From positions 58,145 through 122,144 of the forward strand of contig JAPLCX010000097.1 of NCBI GenBank assembly GCA_026392035.1: a stretch of DNA of 64,000 bases, read 5' to 3'. Within the stretch, counting starts at the first letter, position 1. Each line of letters begins with the position of its first letter. The notes beneath the pieces are model-generated. The model made no database searches. It saw only the letters and a program-made list of their open reading frames with translations, and was not told the DNA's origin. The position numbers and the translations under genes were made by a program. This document shows, one piece after another, positions 35,144-44,398 of this stretch. Origin of the DNA: Candidatus Auribacterota bacterium. GTDB lineage: Bacteria; Auribacterota; Tritonobacteria; UBA1439.

Positions 35144-35206
35144 ATGGGTAGTGAACAACAGGTTAGCAGTGCAATATCTGTGTTCAACTCTGGTCCACAT
35201 TTGACA

Positions 35207-36595
35207 CTATCCTTGAAATGACTTGCGCCACTCCTCTTCCAGTGCCGCCATGTCGCGCGAGATCGTCTTGCTCAGCGCCTTGTCAATGCCATCACCCGCG
35301 TCGATGTTGTCGAGGATCCTCCTGACATTATAGACGCCGTAGCGGTCGGCAATGAACTTCACAACCGACAGGGCCTCGCAGTATGCCAGGCCGAGTTGCG
35401 CCGACGAGGTGTTTTTCAATACTGCCGACAATTCCTTGAGCGGAATAAATGTTCCCTTCTGCAGGGCCTCGCTGATCTGGGCCTCCTTATTTTTTTCCCA
35501 GGCCTCTGACTCATACTCCGCGATCCCTTCATTGAGCCAGAGCGGGCAGCGGTTGTGCGTCAGGAAGTGCACCGCGCCGTGGGCGTACTCGTGCATGAGC
35601 ACGCGCCGCAGCATATCCCTGTCCCTGTCGGTGTCCAACCCGCCCACGGGCACCCGTATCTTCCCGTCGTAGACACCGCCGACATTTTTAGGCTTGTCGA
35701 GCAGGTCGCGGAACTGGCCCCCCGAGTAGATGACCACCGCTATTTTCTGGCGTGGATAAAAATTCAAATCAGAACCGACCTTCCCCCGCGCCTCTTCGAG
35801 CGCGTCGATCACCGCCCTCCCGACGCGATAGTCCTTCTTGCCGTCAAAGCTCACCGTGAAATTCACGTGGCTGTCCACGTCGAACTCTTTCTCCACGGAA
35901 TACTCGCGCTCGATCTTCTGGAGCACCGACTGGACCTCCGTATCGGAGGGGATGAGTCTGGCCGCGATCCTGAGCTCGTCGAGCGCCTCCTTCATCTGCC
36001 CCTTCCAGTAGAGGATGAGCCCGCTCATCTTCCGCGCCAGGGCGTTGTCGGGGTCGCTGCTCAGGGCGCCCCTGAACTCGTCCAGAGCCTCTTCGCGGCG
36101 ATTGTCCTTATAGAGCGCGATCCCGAGGTTGTTCCTCAACACCGCACTCCCGGGCTTGAGGCTCACCGCGGTTTCCAGGACTGAGACAGCCTCGTTGTAT
36201 CGCCCGGCGCGTATGTGGACGTTGGCGACATCGTTGTATGCCGCCGCCAGGTTGTTTTTGAGCGCCTCGTCCCCAGCCCCTAGGCTGATCGCCTGATCAA
36301 GCCAGTGCACCGCATCCTGCAATTCACCCCGCACGATGAGCTCCTCGGCCTGCCTCAGGTATGCACTCGCAAGGTTCACGGCGATGGTGCCGCTCTTCGG
36401 GTCAATGCGCCTCGCGGCCTCAAGCTTGGCGACCGCCTTCTGGAGCTCACCCTTGTTGATACACTCCACTCCCTCATTGTTGAGGATGAGGGCGTCATTG
36501 CCCTGAGCGCGCCCGTCCACCACAAACATTGTGGTGAGCGCGAGAAAAATACCGGCACCCGCGCTGAGGAGAGCGAGTCTAGTCTTTCGAGTCAT
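35207..36595 (-). CDS. Secreted TPR protein with zinc metallopeptidase (gluzincin) domain
   Basis: A 462-residue protein. Signal peptide: ALLSAGAGIFLALTTMFVVD. Residues about 35-240 are tetratricopeptide repeats (NNEGVECINKGELQKAVAKL and similar units). The C-terminal 200 residues carry LMHEYAHGAVHFL (HExxH) followed about 20 residues later by WLNEGIAEYE, whose Glu is the third zinc ligand in peptidase MA-like gluzincins. It should act in the periplasm; substrate unknown. Its start overlaps the transglutaminase gene by 17 nt, so the two are co-expressed. Confidence 0.9.
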   Translation of the reverse strand: MTRKTRLALLSAGAGIFLALTTMFVVDGRAQGNDALILNNEGVECINKGELQKAVAKLEAARRIDPKSGTIAVNLASAYLRQAEELIVRGELQDAVHWLDQAISLGAGDEALKNNLAAAYNDVANVHIRAGRYNEAVSVLETAVSLKPGSAVLRNNLGIALYKDNRREEALDEFRGALSSDPDNALARKMSGLILYWKGQMKEALDELRIAARLIPSDTEVQSVLQKIEREYSVEKEFDVDSHVNFTVSFDGKKDYRVGRAVIDALEEARGKVGSDLNFYPRQKIAVVIYSGGQFRDLLDKPKNVGGVYDGKIRVPVGGLDTDRDRDMLRRVLMHEYAHGAVHFLTHNRCPLWLNEGIAEYESEAWEKNKEAQISEALQKGTFIPLKELSAVLKNTSSAQLGLAYCEALSVVKFIADRYGVYNVRRILDNIDAGDGIDKALSKTISRDMAALEEEWRKSFQG

Positions 36596-38090
36596 AGCTG
36601 TACTCCAGAATCTCTATTTTGAGGGCCCCGATCAGGTTCAATAGTTTCGCCTGCGAGAGGAGATCGCCGCTCGCGAATTTGATGTGCGTGGCGTCTGCCT
36701 GACTCTGGCCGAATGTCGGATCAACAGCAACCCATTTCCCCACGAACGCCTCCGCCCACTGGTGATAGTAGAAGCCGCCATCTTCCCCGCTGCAGATAAT
36801 ACCCGAGACCTCCCGCGCGGGGAGACCCGCAGCCCGTGCGAGCGCGACGTAGAGGACGGAGTGCTCGGTGCAATCCCCCCCGCGGCTTGCCAGGACATCG
36901 AGGGCGTTGGAGAACGAAGCGCTGAAACGCTTTGTGAGATTCTCATATACCCATTTCACGATCGCATCGCTCGCCTTGAGGGCGTCGCACTCATCGCCGA
37001 CAATGGCGCGCGCCCGGGAGACAATCTCGGGGGCGTCGCTCTGGACAAATATGCTCGGATCGAGATCAGATGAAAAATCCGCTTTCTCAAGTGGGAGCTG
37101 CGGTATCTCTATATCAGAGAGATCCTCAATGTTCACGACGAGCAGCGCGTCGCCGCGTGGCTGAATGTCATATCGCTGCCTTTCGGATTGTATGAAAAGT
37201 GAGCGGTCTTTGACACCGCTCAACCGCGCCCTCATCTCCGTTACTTCCGAGGGATCTTCGATAGGTCTGTTCGGCGTGATCACCGTGGAGAGGATGATGT
37301 CGCTCCGGTAATCTATGTTCTTCGCTGTTTTTTCATCCTCCAGACGCATGATGAATCCGCCCCCGACCTCCGTCTGGAGCACTTCCCCATCTGATTGCAG
37401 CAGCGAGGTTGAGGTGACCCCCATCTCCTTGAGCGTCGTCTCAACCACGTAGGTCTCAGCGGGTACGCCCTGCATGATTTTCTCTTGGATCTCTTTAATA
37501 CGGCTCACCGCCGTGATGGTTTTCTGGAGCGCGGGCTGGTACTGAGAGAAGCTGATCTCATCTCCAACCGTCGCCCCTTCCTTGACGAGGCGCTCTTCTG
37601 CGATGTAATCCTCGAAGCGCTCTCTAGGGATCTCCACGGTGGATGAGCGCTGCTTTCCCCCCACAATAGAGGTCACGTGCATTGTGCCATTCTTCATCCG
37701 GCCGATGAATTTCATCCTGCTCTCACCGGCATTCGTGTCACTGATAAAAAACGCGAGGCCCTCGCCGAGAACGTACGTTCGCTTCTCCGTGATGGTCATT
37801 TCCTGGGGGACGCCGAGCATTTTCACCTGTGCGTGAAAGGTGAACGCGACGGTGATAGCCGGCTTCCCCTCATAATGCTCCTGGCTGATCTCGCTCCTCG
37901 CGTAGCCTATCTTCTGCTCCTTGAAGTATACTCCATACCACCGTTCACCCAGATAATTTTTAACATTTTCCGCCGTAAGCGAAGGCTTGTAGACCGGCCT
38001 GCCGCCCGGGCGGGGCGGCGCGGCGCATCTCACGCCGGACAGGCATATGATTGCAAGGGCCGCGATAAAAGGCCTCGTAAATTTATTCAT
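36579..38090 (-). CDS. Secreted transglutaminase-like protein
   Basis: A 503-residue protein with a leader FIAALAIICLSGVRC, possibly lipidated at Cys22. Residues 40-330 are a beta-rich region with no recognised name (DUF3857-like layout is possible). The transglutaminase-like core is C-terminal: Cys in ASRGGDCTEHSVL, His in GFYYHQWAEAF, Asp in WVAVDPTFGQ, so the triad is intact. Such secreted proteins are usually proteases or amidases rather than cross-linkers. It precedes and overlaps the TPR-peptidase gene; together they look like an envelope protein-processing pair. Confidence 0.88.
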   Translation of the reverse strand: MNKFTRPFIAALAIICLSGVRCAAPPRPGGRPVYKPSLTAENVKNYLGERWYGVYFKEQKIGYARSEISQEHYEGKPAITVAFTFHAQVKMLGVPQEMTITEKRTYVLGEGLAFFISDTNAGESRMKFIGRMKNGTMHVTSIVGGKQRSSTVEIPRERFEDYIAEERLVKEGATVGDEISFSQYQPALQKTITAVSRIKEIQEKIMQGVPAETYVVETTLKEMGVTSTSLLQSDGEVLQTEVGGGFIMRLEDEKTAKNIDYRSDIILSTVITPNRPIEDPSEVTEMRARLSGVKDRSLFIQSERQRYDIQPRGDALLVVNIEDLSDIEIPQLPLEKADFSSDLDPSIFVQSDAPEIVSRARAIVGDECDALKASDAIVKWVYENLTKRFSASFSNALDVLASRGGDCTEHSVLYVALARAAGLPAREVSGIICSGEDGGFYYHQWAEAFVGKWVAVDPTFGQSQADATHIKFASGDLLSQAKLLNLIGALKIEILEYSYDSKD

Positions 38091-38342
38091 CTCATTTATT
38101 CCGGTTATTCCGTATATGATAAACTATTCAGCAGCGTATTACTCGCGAAAAATTGCATCGGCGTGATCATCGCCAACATACGCGCGCTCACCTCTCTATC
38201 TCCTTAACCAACCTCACTGCGAGACACCCATTGCCTGCTTTCCGGAGTAAAGCGTGACGGATAGAGATCAAGATAGCCAGCAACAGGAAGGGCGCTGAGG
38301 GGATGTGCGTGATATCTTTGAGGAAGACAATGTGTGAGAGGG

Positions 38343-39761
38343 TTACGCATTGTGTTTCCTCATTCTACCCCATGGATTCAGCCCGTTAAAAATAGCGCCC
38401 CATAATCCCACGACGAGAAACGCCAGCCCGCCCCAGCGCTGCCAGCGGGCTAACGCCCCACTATCCGGCTCGACGTAGTATCGGTCGGGCTTCCCCGGAT
38501 TGTAGTGCACCGTTACGCGTTTCCCTGCGGGATATTTTGCGGCATACCGCTCGGCTCGCGACCTATTGCCGAACCTTTTGAGCGGAAGGACACTGATCCT
38601 GTTTCCCCGATACGGCATCCCCTGCACCTCATATGAAACAATTATCTTCGGGGCATATCGCCTCCCATGCCTTCCTCGCTCAGCTTTCACCCCTGAGTTG
38701 AGAACTATCCCCTCTGTCACAGGCCAATTCTCGGCTCGCCGGGAGGCATGATCAACCCATGTGGCAAGGAGCGAGATAGCAACACCAACAGCGAGCACAT
38801 TGATGAAATAGGGACGGAAGCCGGTGTGGGCATCGATCACGTGGAGGCCGTGAAACTCGCCTTTCTGAAAAGGCTCTCCAGTATGATTCTCCACAGCGTA
38901 TAGATAAAGAGCCGCTTTCCAAATAAAGCTCAATGTTCTGAAGCAAATGAGTAGAAATACAAGATACACACCGAGCACAATTCCGATATAGACGACGAAC
39001 GGCTCACCATATCCATGCAGTTGCGCGAGCGGCATAATGGAGAAGACCATGAGCGGGAATATCAACGCGACCAACAAAGCTCCGACGGAGAACTGGCCGG
39101 TAAATGTTTCTCCCCATTTTTGCCGCACGATCTCAATAGAGCGCGCGATAACCTTCTTCGGCCCCCCTCCCTCAAATACAATCACGGGAAGCGCAAACAA
39201 CGTCACGACATCCCATGTCAATCCACCCAACCACGCAAGCATCCTCTTCCTTTTCTTGAGGACGCTCATAACTACCGCTACAATCGCAACTACTGCCGAC
39301 CATTTGAGGATGGACAGCATCCGTGCACGGGCCGCGTTCAGGCCGTCCGTGATAGTGGCCCTTCCAGTCTTTATACTGTCATAGGTGCAACGGATCAGCG
39401 CGGCCCCGAAGAATGCATCGGTGAAAAAGAGACCGAAGCAGAAGATGAACAGGCCCACAACATAGCAGCCCGACATGGAAGCAGCCGAACATTTCAGACT
39501 ATCCAGGAATGGGAGCAACTGACCATTCCCCTTTATGCACAAGAAAAGGGAGATGATCGAAAAAAGAAAGCCTGCGATAAATAAAAGGCTGAAAAAGAGC
39601 GAGAGCAGCGGGAAGACGATGAGTTTTTTGTGCGCTAGTAGAAGCGCGTAGCTCTTGTAAAAAATTGCCAAGCCGCGACTAATACGCCCTTTTCTGGGGG
39701 AGGGTCCTCTCTCATAGCCATTACTTCTGATCAGTTCCACGCCTAACCTCCTTTCAGGCAC
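38343..39761 (-). CDS. Membrane protein: DUF6159-like domain joined to a DUF3592-like domain
   Basis: A 472-residue protein. Residues about 30-300 hold six hydrophobic helices, opening ISRGLAIFYKSYALLLAHKK, which resembles the DUF6159 family. Residues about 310-465 resemble DUF3592: NWPVTEGIVLNSGV, KIIVSYEVQGMPYRGNRI, GKRVTVHYNPGKPDRYYVEP, flanked by helices. Both families are of unknown function. The family names are recalled, not searched. The 252 nt between it and the transglutaminase gene hold nothing I recognise. Confidence 0.75.
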   Translation of the reverse strand: MPERRLGVELIRSNGYERGPSPRKGRISRGLAIFYKSYALLLAHKKLIVFPLLSLFFSLLFIAGFLFSIISLFLCIKGNGQLLPFLDSLKCSAASMSGCYVVGLFIFCFGLFFTDAFFGAALIRCTYDSIKTGRATITDGLNAARARMLSILKWSAVVAIVAVVMSVLKKRKRMLAWLGGLTWDVVTLFALPVIVFEGGGPKKVIARSIEIVRQKWGETFTGQFSVGALLVALIFPLMVFSIMPLAQLHGYGEPFVVYIGIVLGVYLVFLLICFRTLSFIWKAALYLYAVENHTGEPFQKGEFHGLHVIDAHTGFRPYFINVLAVGVAISLLATWVDHASRRAENWPVTEGIVLNSGVKAERGRHGRRYAPKIIVSYEVQGMPYRGNRISVLPLKRFGNRSRAERYAAKYPAGKRVTVHYNPGKPDRYYVEPDSGALARWQRWGGLAFLVVGLWGAIFNGLNPWGRMRKHNA

Positions 39762-40050
39762 CTACCGCTTCCCATGGGTCCGCGACCGGCCCCTGAGAGC
39801 ACGATGGCCATGACGACTCCTGAATAGCCCTCTTTCGCACGCGACGACGAACCCTTCCGCAACACCCTTAAGGCCCTCCCACTCTTTTCGTATCCTTGCT
39901 GCCTCGCCCTTATCAATAGTGCCATCGTCAACGGTGCTTTTTGACACCTCTTCTAATATAGACCGGTGATGGAAAAAGGCCCAAGTCGGCCGCGATGGAT
40001 TTTACCCCGATCTTGCCGATTGCCCTTTTGAGCGCCTCGTACGATTCCAT
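39762..40050 (-). pseudogene. Internally deleted HTH (phage CII-like) protein remnant
   Basis: From the ATG at 40050 the frame reads MESYEALKRAIGKIGVKSIA then ADLGLFPSPVY, a helix-turn-helix start, and ends at a TGA soon after. In the next frame the sequence EEVSKSTVDDGTIDKGEAAR, IRKEWEGLKGVAEGFVVACE follows and runs to about 39762. Together they look like the two ends of a phage-CII-type regulator of some 150 residues with the middle deleted and the frame shifted. I recognise this pair of segments from memory only. The rest of the 39762-40351 spacer shows no other gene. Confidence 0.5.
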
Positions 40051-40351
40051 GCCATACCCTCTCTCATTGTCATCATTTTACTGTAACAAGCTCCGGCGCG
40101 GAGATGACATTACAAAGCGATGCTATTTTTATAACGCTCCAGTGGCGGCGCGTGATTCTCACACATGTCAAACATGAGCCCCTACAGCCTATTGTGCGCA
40201 GAAAGGGATGGAATTCCTGATTTTTTCACACCTTCTGTCCTATTACGCAGGCCCGGGTTTTCGTCCAGCCCCCATGCGCGAGATTATGCTATAGTGTCAT
40301 CCTCAGGCAACGAGGGAATTCCTTCGGTCAATCCACTAAGAACCGGACACA

Positions 40352-41455
40352 ATGGCCATCACCCACCACCCTATCGCGATCATCGGCGCCGGCCCTGCCG
40401 GCTCGTCGCTGGCATTCCTCCTCGCCCGCGGAGGACTCCCGACTCTCCTCTTCCATGCCCCGGGAGAGGAGAAACACTGTGGCGGGGGGATCCCCGCGCG
40501 CACGCTTGACGAATTCCCGTGGCTTAATGAATTGACGTTCCCCCGCAGGGAGATTTGCCGCATCACACTGATATCGCCCAATGGCGTATCCTGCGACCTT
40601 GAACTCACAAGGCCTATAGGAATCGTTGCGCGCTCCAGTTTTGACGAGGAGCTCCGTCAGTGCGCGCGGCGTTCGGGCGTACGCATACTCAACGAGAGGG
40701 TGCGCTCACTGCAGCGAAATGGGCGGGGCTGGCTCATACGCACGGATATTGCTGAATACCACGCCGCGTTCCTGGTCGGGGCCGATGGGGCGGGGAGTCT
40801 TGTGCGCCGCACGCTCTCGGCTCGACTCCCTACCTCTTCGCTTTCCCTCTGCGCGGGATACTATTTCACACCCCCTGATGAGGAGAGGATCACCATCGGC
40901 TTCCTCAAGAGAAGGGCTGCCTATGCCTGGGTTTTCTCGCGGACTGGCTCTGCCTCCGCCGGGATCGTCGCACCGCTCGCCGGGAGCGACAGGAACACAC
41001 TGCTCGGAGAACTGCGGTCGTGGCTCGGCAGGGCATTCCCCGCCTATCGATTCGACTACTCAACGCCCTATTCAGCCCTTGTGCCGACCTACACGCCCGA
41101 TACCGGCGCACCGTCCGGCAACGGATGGGCGCTCGCCGGCGACGCAGCGGGCGTCGCGGATCCCCTCACGAGGGAGGGAATATATTTTTCCATCAAATCA
41201 GCCGAGATCCTCGCCACCGCCTTCCTGAACGGCCATCCTGAGGATTACGGGAGAATGCTCACCGCACTCCTTGAGAAGCGCCACCGTGCCGCGCTTTTCC
41301 TGAGGAGGTACCTACTTATGCTATTCTTTACCGAGCGCGCTGTGAGACTGATCAGGAAACGTCCTTTTGCCCAATGCGCTATGGAGCGATTTTTCTCCGG
41401 CTCGCTCAGCTATGGCATATTAAGCCGCGATATGCTCACATCTCTCTTCAGATAA
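40352..41455 (+). CDS. FAD-dependent oxidoreductase, geranylgeranyl reductase family
   Basis: A 367-residue flavoprotein: FAD loop IAIIGAGPAGSSLAFLLARG, the family Cys-containing HCGGGIPARTL near residue 47, LVGADGAGSLVR, and GDAAGVADPLTREGIYF. Members saturate isoprenoid chains (archaeal lipids, menaquinone, chlorophyll side chains) or are uncharacterised homologues. With radical SAM genes in the same window an isoprenoid-lipid role is possible, but nothing adjacent supports it. It stands alone between decayed genes. Confidence 0.9.
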   Translation: MAITHHPIAIIGAGPAGSSLAFLLARGGLPTLLFHAPGEEKHCGGGIPARTLDEFPWLNELTFPRREICRITLISPNGVSCDLELTRPIGIVARSSFDEELRQCARRSGVRILNERVRSLQRNGRGWLIRTDIAEYHAAFLVGADGAGSLVRRTLSARLPTSSLSLCAGYYFTPPDEERITIGFLKRRAAYAWVFSRTGSASAGIVAPLAGSDRNTLLGELRSWLGRAFPAYRFDYSTPYSALVPTYTPDTGAPSGNGWALAGDAAGVADPLTREGIYFSIKSAEILATAFLNGHPEDYGRMLTALLEKRHRAALFLRRYLLMLFFTERAVRLIRKRPFAQCAMERFFSGSLSYGILSRDMLTSLFR

Positions 41456-41530
41456 CTGAGATTGTATCATACAGACCCGTTGCTAATTAAGGAAATACCG
41501 CGCTCTGACGCTAAAATTCATGCGGTTTCT

Positions 41531-41560
41531 GGTTGATTTCTCTTTGGTTGATTTCTCTTG
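41531..41560. repeat. 15-nt tandem duplication
   Basis: GGTTGATTTCTCTTT is followed directly by GGTTGATTTCTCTTG, two copies differing in the last base, about 50 nt before the small cysteine-rich gene. Its role, if any, is unknown. Confidence 0.8.
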
Positions 41561-41609
41561 AAAAAGTCTTGCTCTTTTAATAATATGGCCCCGTAAAGGA
41601 GGTAGTGTT

Positions 41610-41834
41610 ATGAAGATCAAGCAGGGAGACGTGCTGGTGTGCGGCCCCGAGGCCGGTTGCGGTATAAAGGTCGTCGTCATTGAGGCATGCGAAGAATTAG
41701 ATTGCGATCTGAAGTGCTGCGGAAAGAATATGGTACTTGCTCAGAAACAAGAGAATCCTGATGTCTGGAAGCAGTATCGCAAAGAAATCGAGACCGAGGG
41801 ATGGCAGAAGCACGCCACGCCAAAGAAGAAATAG
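41610..41834 (+). CDS. Small cysteine-rich protein
   Basis: A 74-residue protein with a strong ribosome site (AAAGGAGG). Cysteines lie in VLVCGPEAGCGIKVVV and CEELDCDLKCCGKNM. The CCGKNM ending resembles the iron- or zinc-binding CCGxxM of desulforedoxin/desulfoferrodoxin-type ribbons, though the first half lacks their usual CxxC, so a metal-binding role is only suggestive. It is a single-gene unit closed by a strong terminator, which implies steady independent expression. Confidence 0.75.
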   Translation: MKIKQGDVLVCGPEAGCGIKVVVIEACEELDCDLKCCGKNMVLAQKQENPDVWKQYRKEIETEGWQKHATPKKK

Positions 41835-41864
41835 CTTCTGAAGGTTTAGCTATATCGCATCAGT

Positions 41865-41893
41865 AAAAGAGGCTCTTCAAAAGAGCCTCTTTT
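41865..41893 (+). terminator. Rho-independent terminator
   Basis: A perfect 13-bp stem AAAAGAGGCTCTT / AAGAGCCTCTTTT with a CAA loop and a T-rich end, 31 nt after the stop of the small cysteine-rich gene. Confidence 0.88.
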
Positions 41894-42053
41894 ATTTTGT
41901 CCCGCCGCGTCCATCCGATCGCTTATGATCGCCGAATACTATTCTATTCTTAATGGAATTCACATTTGTTATAGTCTGACGTGCCGGTTTGCCGGTTGAT
42001 ACGATAGCCCCTCCATGAACTACGAATAATATAGAAATGTTTTGCCCTGGCGT

Positions 42054-43129
42054 ATGAACACATCTATCCGCTCCGTCTCCATGCAAGGCATCTCAAAAAG
42101 GGCTTTTATCCTCTTCATGCTCCTATGGGTTGTCTTCCTCGCCGTGCAGCAGGGGGATAACTTTGACGAGTCCGAACACGCGCACGACGCCTGGCTTATG
42201 GGGTGTGCAGGAAAACGACCGTACAGGGATTTCTTTCAGCATCATAACCCCCTTCTATGGGATCTGTTGAAGGCATACTACCTCCTCGGGGGGACAGGCC
42301 CTTCAATTCTATATTACGGCCGGGCGCTTGTGGTGATCAGCGCGCTCATCTTTGCTTATGGTCTCACGACGCTCGCAAAGAGATGGTCATCATAAGGCGG
42401 ATTATTTTGGGGAAACATGTCAGGTGTTTTCACCATTGCGTTTTTTTCCTGTTTATTCCCCAGGTTGTTTGTAATAAGATCGGAAATCGCCGGCTTGATG
42501 TTTTTCACAGGTTCGCTCATTCTATGGATTCGCCCACAGGGTGGTTCAGGAATGGTATAAAAAACGTACAAATCCCTTAAAGGATTTTCTCTCCGGTATG
42601 TTCTTCGGCGCGGCGCTCTACGCGAGCCCTCGCTTCATACCGCTGTGTGGCGTATTTGTACTATTCCCCGCTGAGAGTCTCACGTCACTTGAATTGAATC
42701 TGAAGCGCCTGATAAATCTCCTCCTCGGGTGCGTCGTATTTATCATCGGTTATAGCGCGGTCATGGGGTATTCTCTTTCTCAGCTCTGTTTTAATATCCT
42801 TTTCACTGTTGTATTGGGGAAAGTTGGAGACGGCTATTCTGGGCTCGTGACCAACATTCTATGCCATGCCGATGGTGGATTACGAGAACCGGGTGGGCAC
42901 CACGGTGCATAAGGTAAAAGAGAAGTGGGGATTCGATCTTCCCGAGTGCAATTATCTCAACGATATTGTCACTCAGCGACCCGTGCTACTTGACTTCATA
43001 ATGGTTTATGTCCTGCCCAGGAGCGACCGGCCTGAATTTATCAAAATAATGAACCGGGACTACTATCCCTGTCCGCATTTCCGAGACATCGGCATCCTCA
43101 AGAACAGGCCAGCACCTGACATCCACTGA
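42054..43129 (+). pseudogene. Decayed GT39-like membrane glycosyltransferase
   Basis: From the ATG at 42054 the first 113 residues read like a normal family member: a membrane helix, then DNFDESEHAHDAWLMGCAGK and RPYRDFFQHHNPLLWDLLKA, with acidic residues in the first loop. The frame then stops. Later membrane segments continue in other frames (IPLCGVFVLF around 42640; LINLLLGCVVFIIGYSAVMG around 42710), and the C-terminal piece VDYENRVGTTVHKVKEKWGF ends at 43129. Several shifts and deletions leave about 1.1 kb where intact relatives in the window take 1.6-2.2 kb. Confidence 0.75.
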
Positions 43130-43267
43130 GAATACCAGCCGCACTCCCATCGGCTGCAGCCAGGGAGATGGGATTATTGAGCCTCGTTAAAAACACAGGA
43201 GACCGAACTGCGCCCGGGCTTTCTCTTAAAGAGAGGCCCACTTTTGAATGTGCGGGGACCTGAATCG

Positions 43268-43472
43268 CTACTGGCTGGTGATTGTATTCTCGAGGAATGT
43301 GGCGAGGTGTTCACCCATCATCGAATACGGGAGGATGATCTCCGTGGCTCCCGCGTGCTTTAGTTTCTCAACCTGGCCGGGGGAATCGGCAATGGCGACG
43401 ATTTGCGCCTCCGGCGCGAGCGCGCGGCAGGTCTTCACGAGACGGAGGTTATCAATCAGGAGAGTCCGCGGT
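43268..43472 (-). pseudogene. C-terminal fragment of a TrkA-N/RCK potassium-channel-type domain
   Basis: On the minus strand an open stretch of 68 codons ends at a TAG (43268). It reads TLLIDNLRLVKTCRALAPEA, QIVAIADSPGQVEKLKHAGA, TEIILPYSMMGEHLATFLEN. This is the end of a Rossmann-type RCK domain (AAD/IADSPGQVEKLKHAGATEII is typical). There is no start and the sequence upstream is unrelated, so it is a relic of a KefC/TrkA-like protein. The spacer 43130-43267 shows only a short possible hairpin. Confidence 0.65.
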
Positions 43473-43575
43473 TACTCATTGTTTGTTCATGAGTAGTTCA
43501 GGCTAAGCGAATTGGAGATTATTCTGCTAAACCCGGGCCGCTTGCCTGTCGCACAGCCCCGCCTGTCACGCGCAT

Positions 43576-43611
43576 AAAAAAAGCCCTGGTCTCAACGACG
43601 AGACCAGGGCC
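43576..43611 (-). terminator. Rho-independent terminator of the cold shock gene
   Basis: Read on the minus strand, a perfect 10-bp stem GCCCTGGTCT / AGACCAGGGC is followed by a run of seven T. It begins about 20 nt after the cold shock gene's stop. Confidence 0.9.
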
Positions 43612-43630
43612 TTCATTCGCCAGTTCAATG

Positions 43631-43837
43631 TTACGATTTCTGTCGAACAACATTTACTGCCTGTTGGCCTTTACGACCAGGGGCGATGTCAAATTCCACA
43701 ACCTCACCTTCGTTGAGGGTTTTGAAGCCCTCTCCGGTAATTGAGCTGTGGTGCACAAACAAATCTTCACCTTCCTCGGGCGTGATGAAGCCATAGCCCT
43801 TGCGGTCGTTAAACCACTTTACTGTACCCTTAGCCAT
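43631..43837 (-). CDS. Cold shock protein
   Basis: The ATG at 43837 gives the standard 68 residues: [20 protein letters not shown] contains RNP-1 (KGYGFI), and DLFVHHSSI is RNP-2. GGAG lies 8-12 nt upstream. It is an OB-fold single-strand nucleic-acid binding protein acting as an RNA chaperone. The reading frame is also open for about 170 nt upstream but this is leader, not coding. The A+T-rich stretch near 44020-44060 may hold the promoter, giving a long leader as in CspA-type genes. Confidence 0.95.
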   Translation of the reverse strand: MAKGTVKWFNDRKGYGFITPEEGEDLFVHHSSITGEGFKTLNEGEVVEFDIAPGRKGQQAVNVVRQKS

Positions 43838-44094
43838 TACAACCAGCTCCTTTCCTACAAGCCTGTACTCCCTACCGTCATGCACCCGCGTGCAACCCCA
43901 GGTATCACGAGGCAGGTTTTCATGGCTTACCTTGCCCTGGCTCAAAAAAAAGACCGCGAGTTGAGTACTACCATCACGGTCAAAGGCTACGCTCCCCATT
44001 TGAACCAAGGCGATACCCTAACTTTAATAACTGATAGTTTATCAAACCGATTAATCCCGTCAATAGAAAAATTGCATTTTTCACCCGCGGTTCT

Positions 44095-44164
44095 CACCAC
44101 GAATAGCACGAAGAAAAAGTAGGTTAATAAGCCTATTCCTCTCTCTTCGTGACCTTCGTACTAC
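44095..44164. repeat. Phrase-type inverted repeat (CACGAAG words)
   Basis: The left arm is ACCACGAATAGCACGAAGAA; the right arm, reverse-complemented, is GTAGTACGAAGGTCACGAAG. It is short (70 nt) and empty. It lies in the 560-nt spacer between the cold shock gene and the pyrimidine phosphorylase gene, which otherwise holds only the repeat piece at 44239-44286. Confidence 0.65.
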
Positions 44165-44238
44165 AAGTGTGCAAAACTTTTTAATTTGAGAAAGTTTTTC
44201 GCTTGGTATTCGTAATTTTCTCTACCGTAGAATGTTGT

Positions 44239-44286
44239 GTTCAGTGAATTCAGTGTCCCTGCCCGCCGGCAGGCAGGTTCAGTGGT
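44239..44286. repeat. Single arm of an ACTGAA-type repeat interrupted by a 16-mer
   Basis: Read on the minus strand, ACCACTGAA is followed by the CCTGCCTGCCGGCGGG repeat and then ACACTGAATTCACTGAA. This is the same word set as the terminal repeats of the GxxExxY unit (28041-28524), split by the repeated 16-mer also found at 26952. No second arm is visible. Confidence 0.55.
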
Positions 44287-44398
44287 AAAAATTGGGGAAT
44301 GTCCCCATGTCCCCCCCATTTTCCGCATTGACGAACGGCACGGGAATGACTATACTGTTTTCCCGCGACGCTCACTTATACAAGAGAGGTGAATCGCC

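Noticed and set aside
38200..38342. Minus-strand open stretch that could be the end of a small membrane protein
   Set aside because: No start codon or ribosome site and no recognisable sequence; about 46 codons could be chance.
43838..44122. Open frame across the leader of the cold shock gene, either strand
   Set aside because: No domain, no ribosome site; the cold shock protein starts cleanly at 43837.
44094..44287. Possible CRISPR-like repeats from the recurring short words
   Set aside because: Words are inverted rather than regularly direct-spaced, with no constant repeat/spacer lengths and no cas genes.
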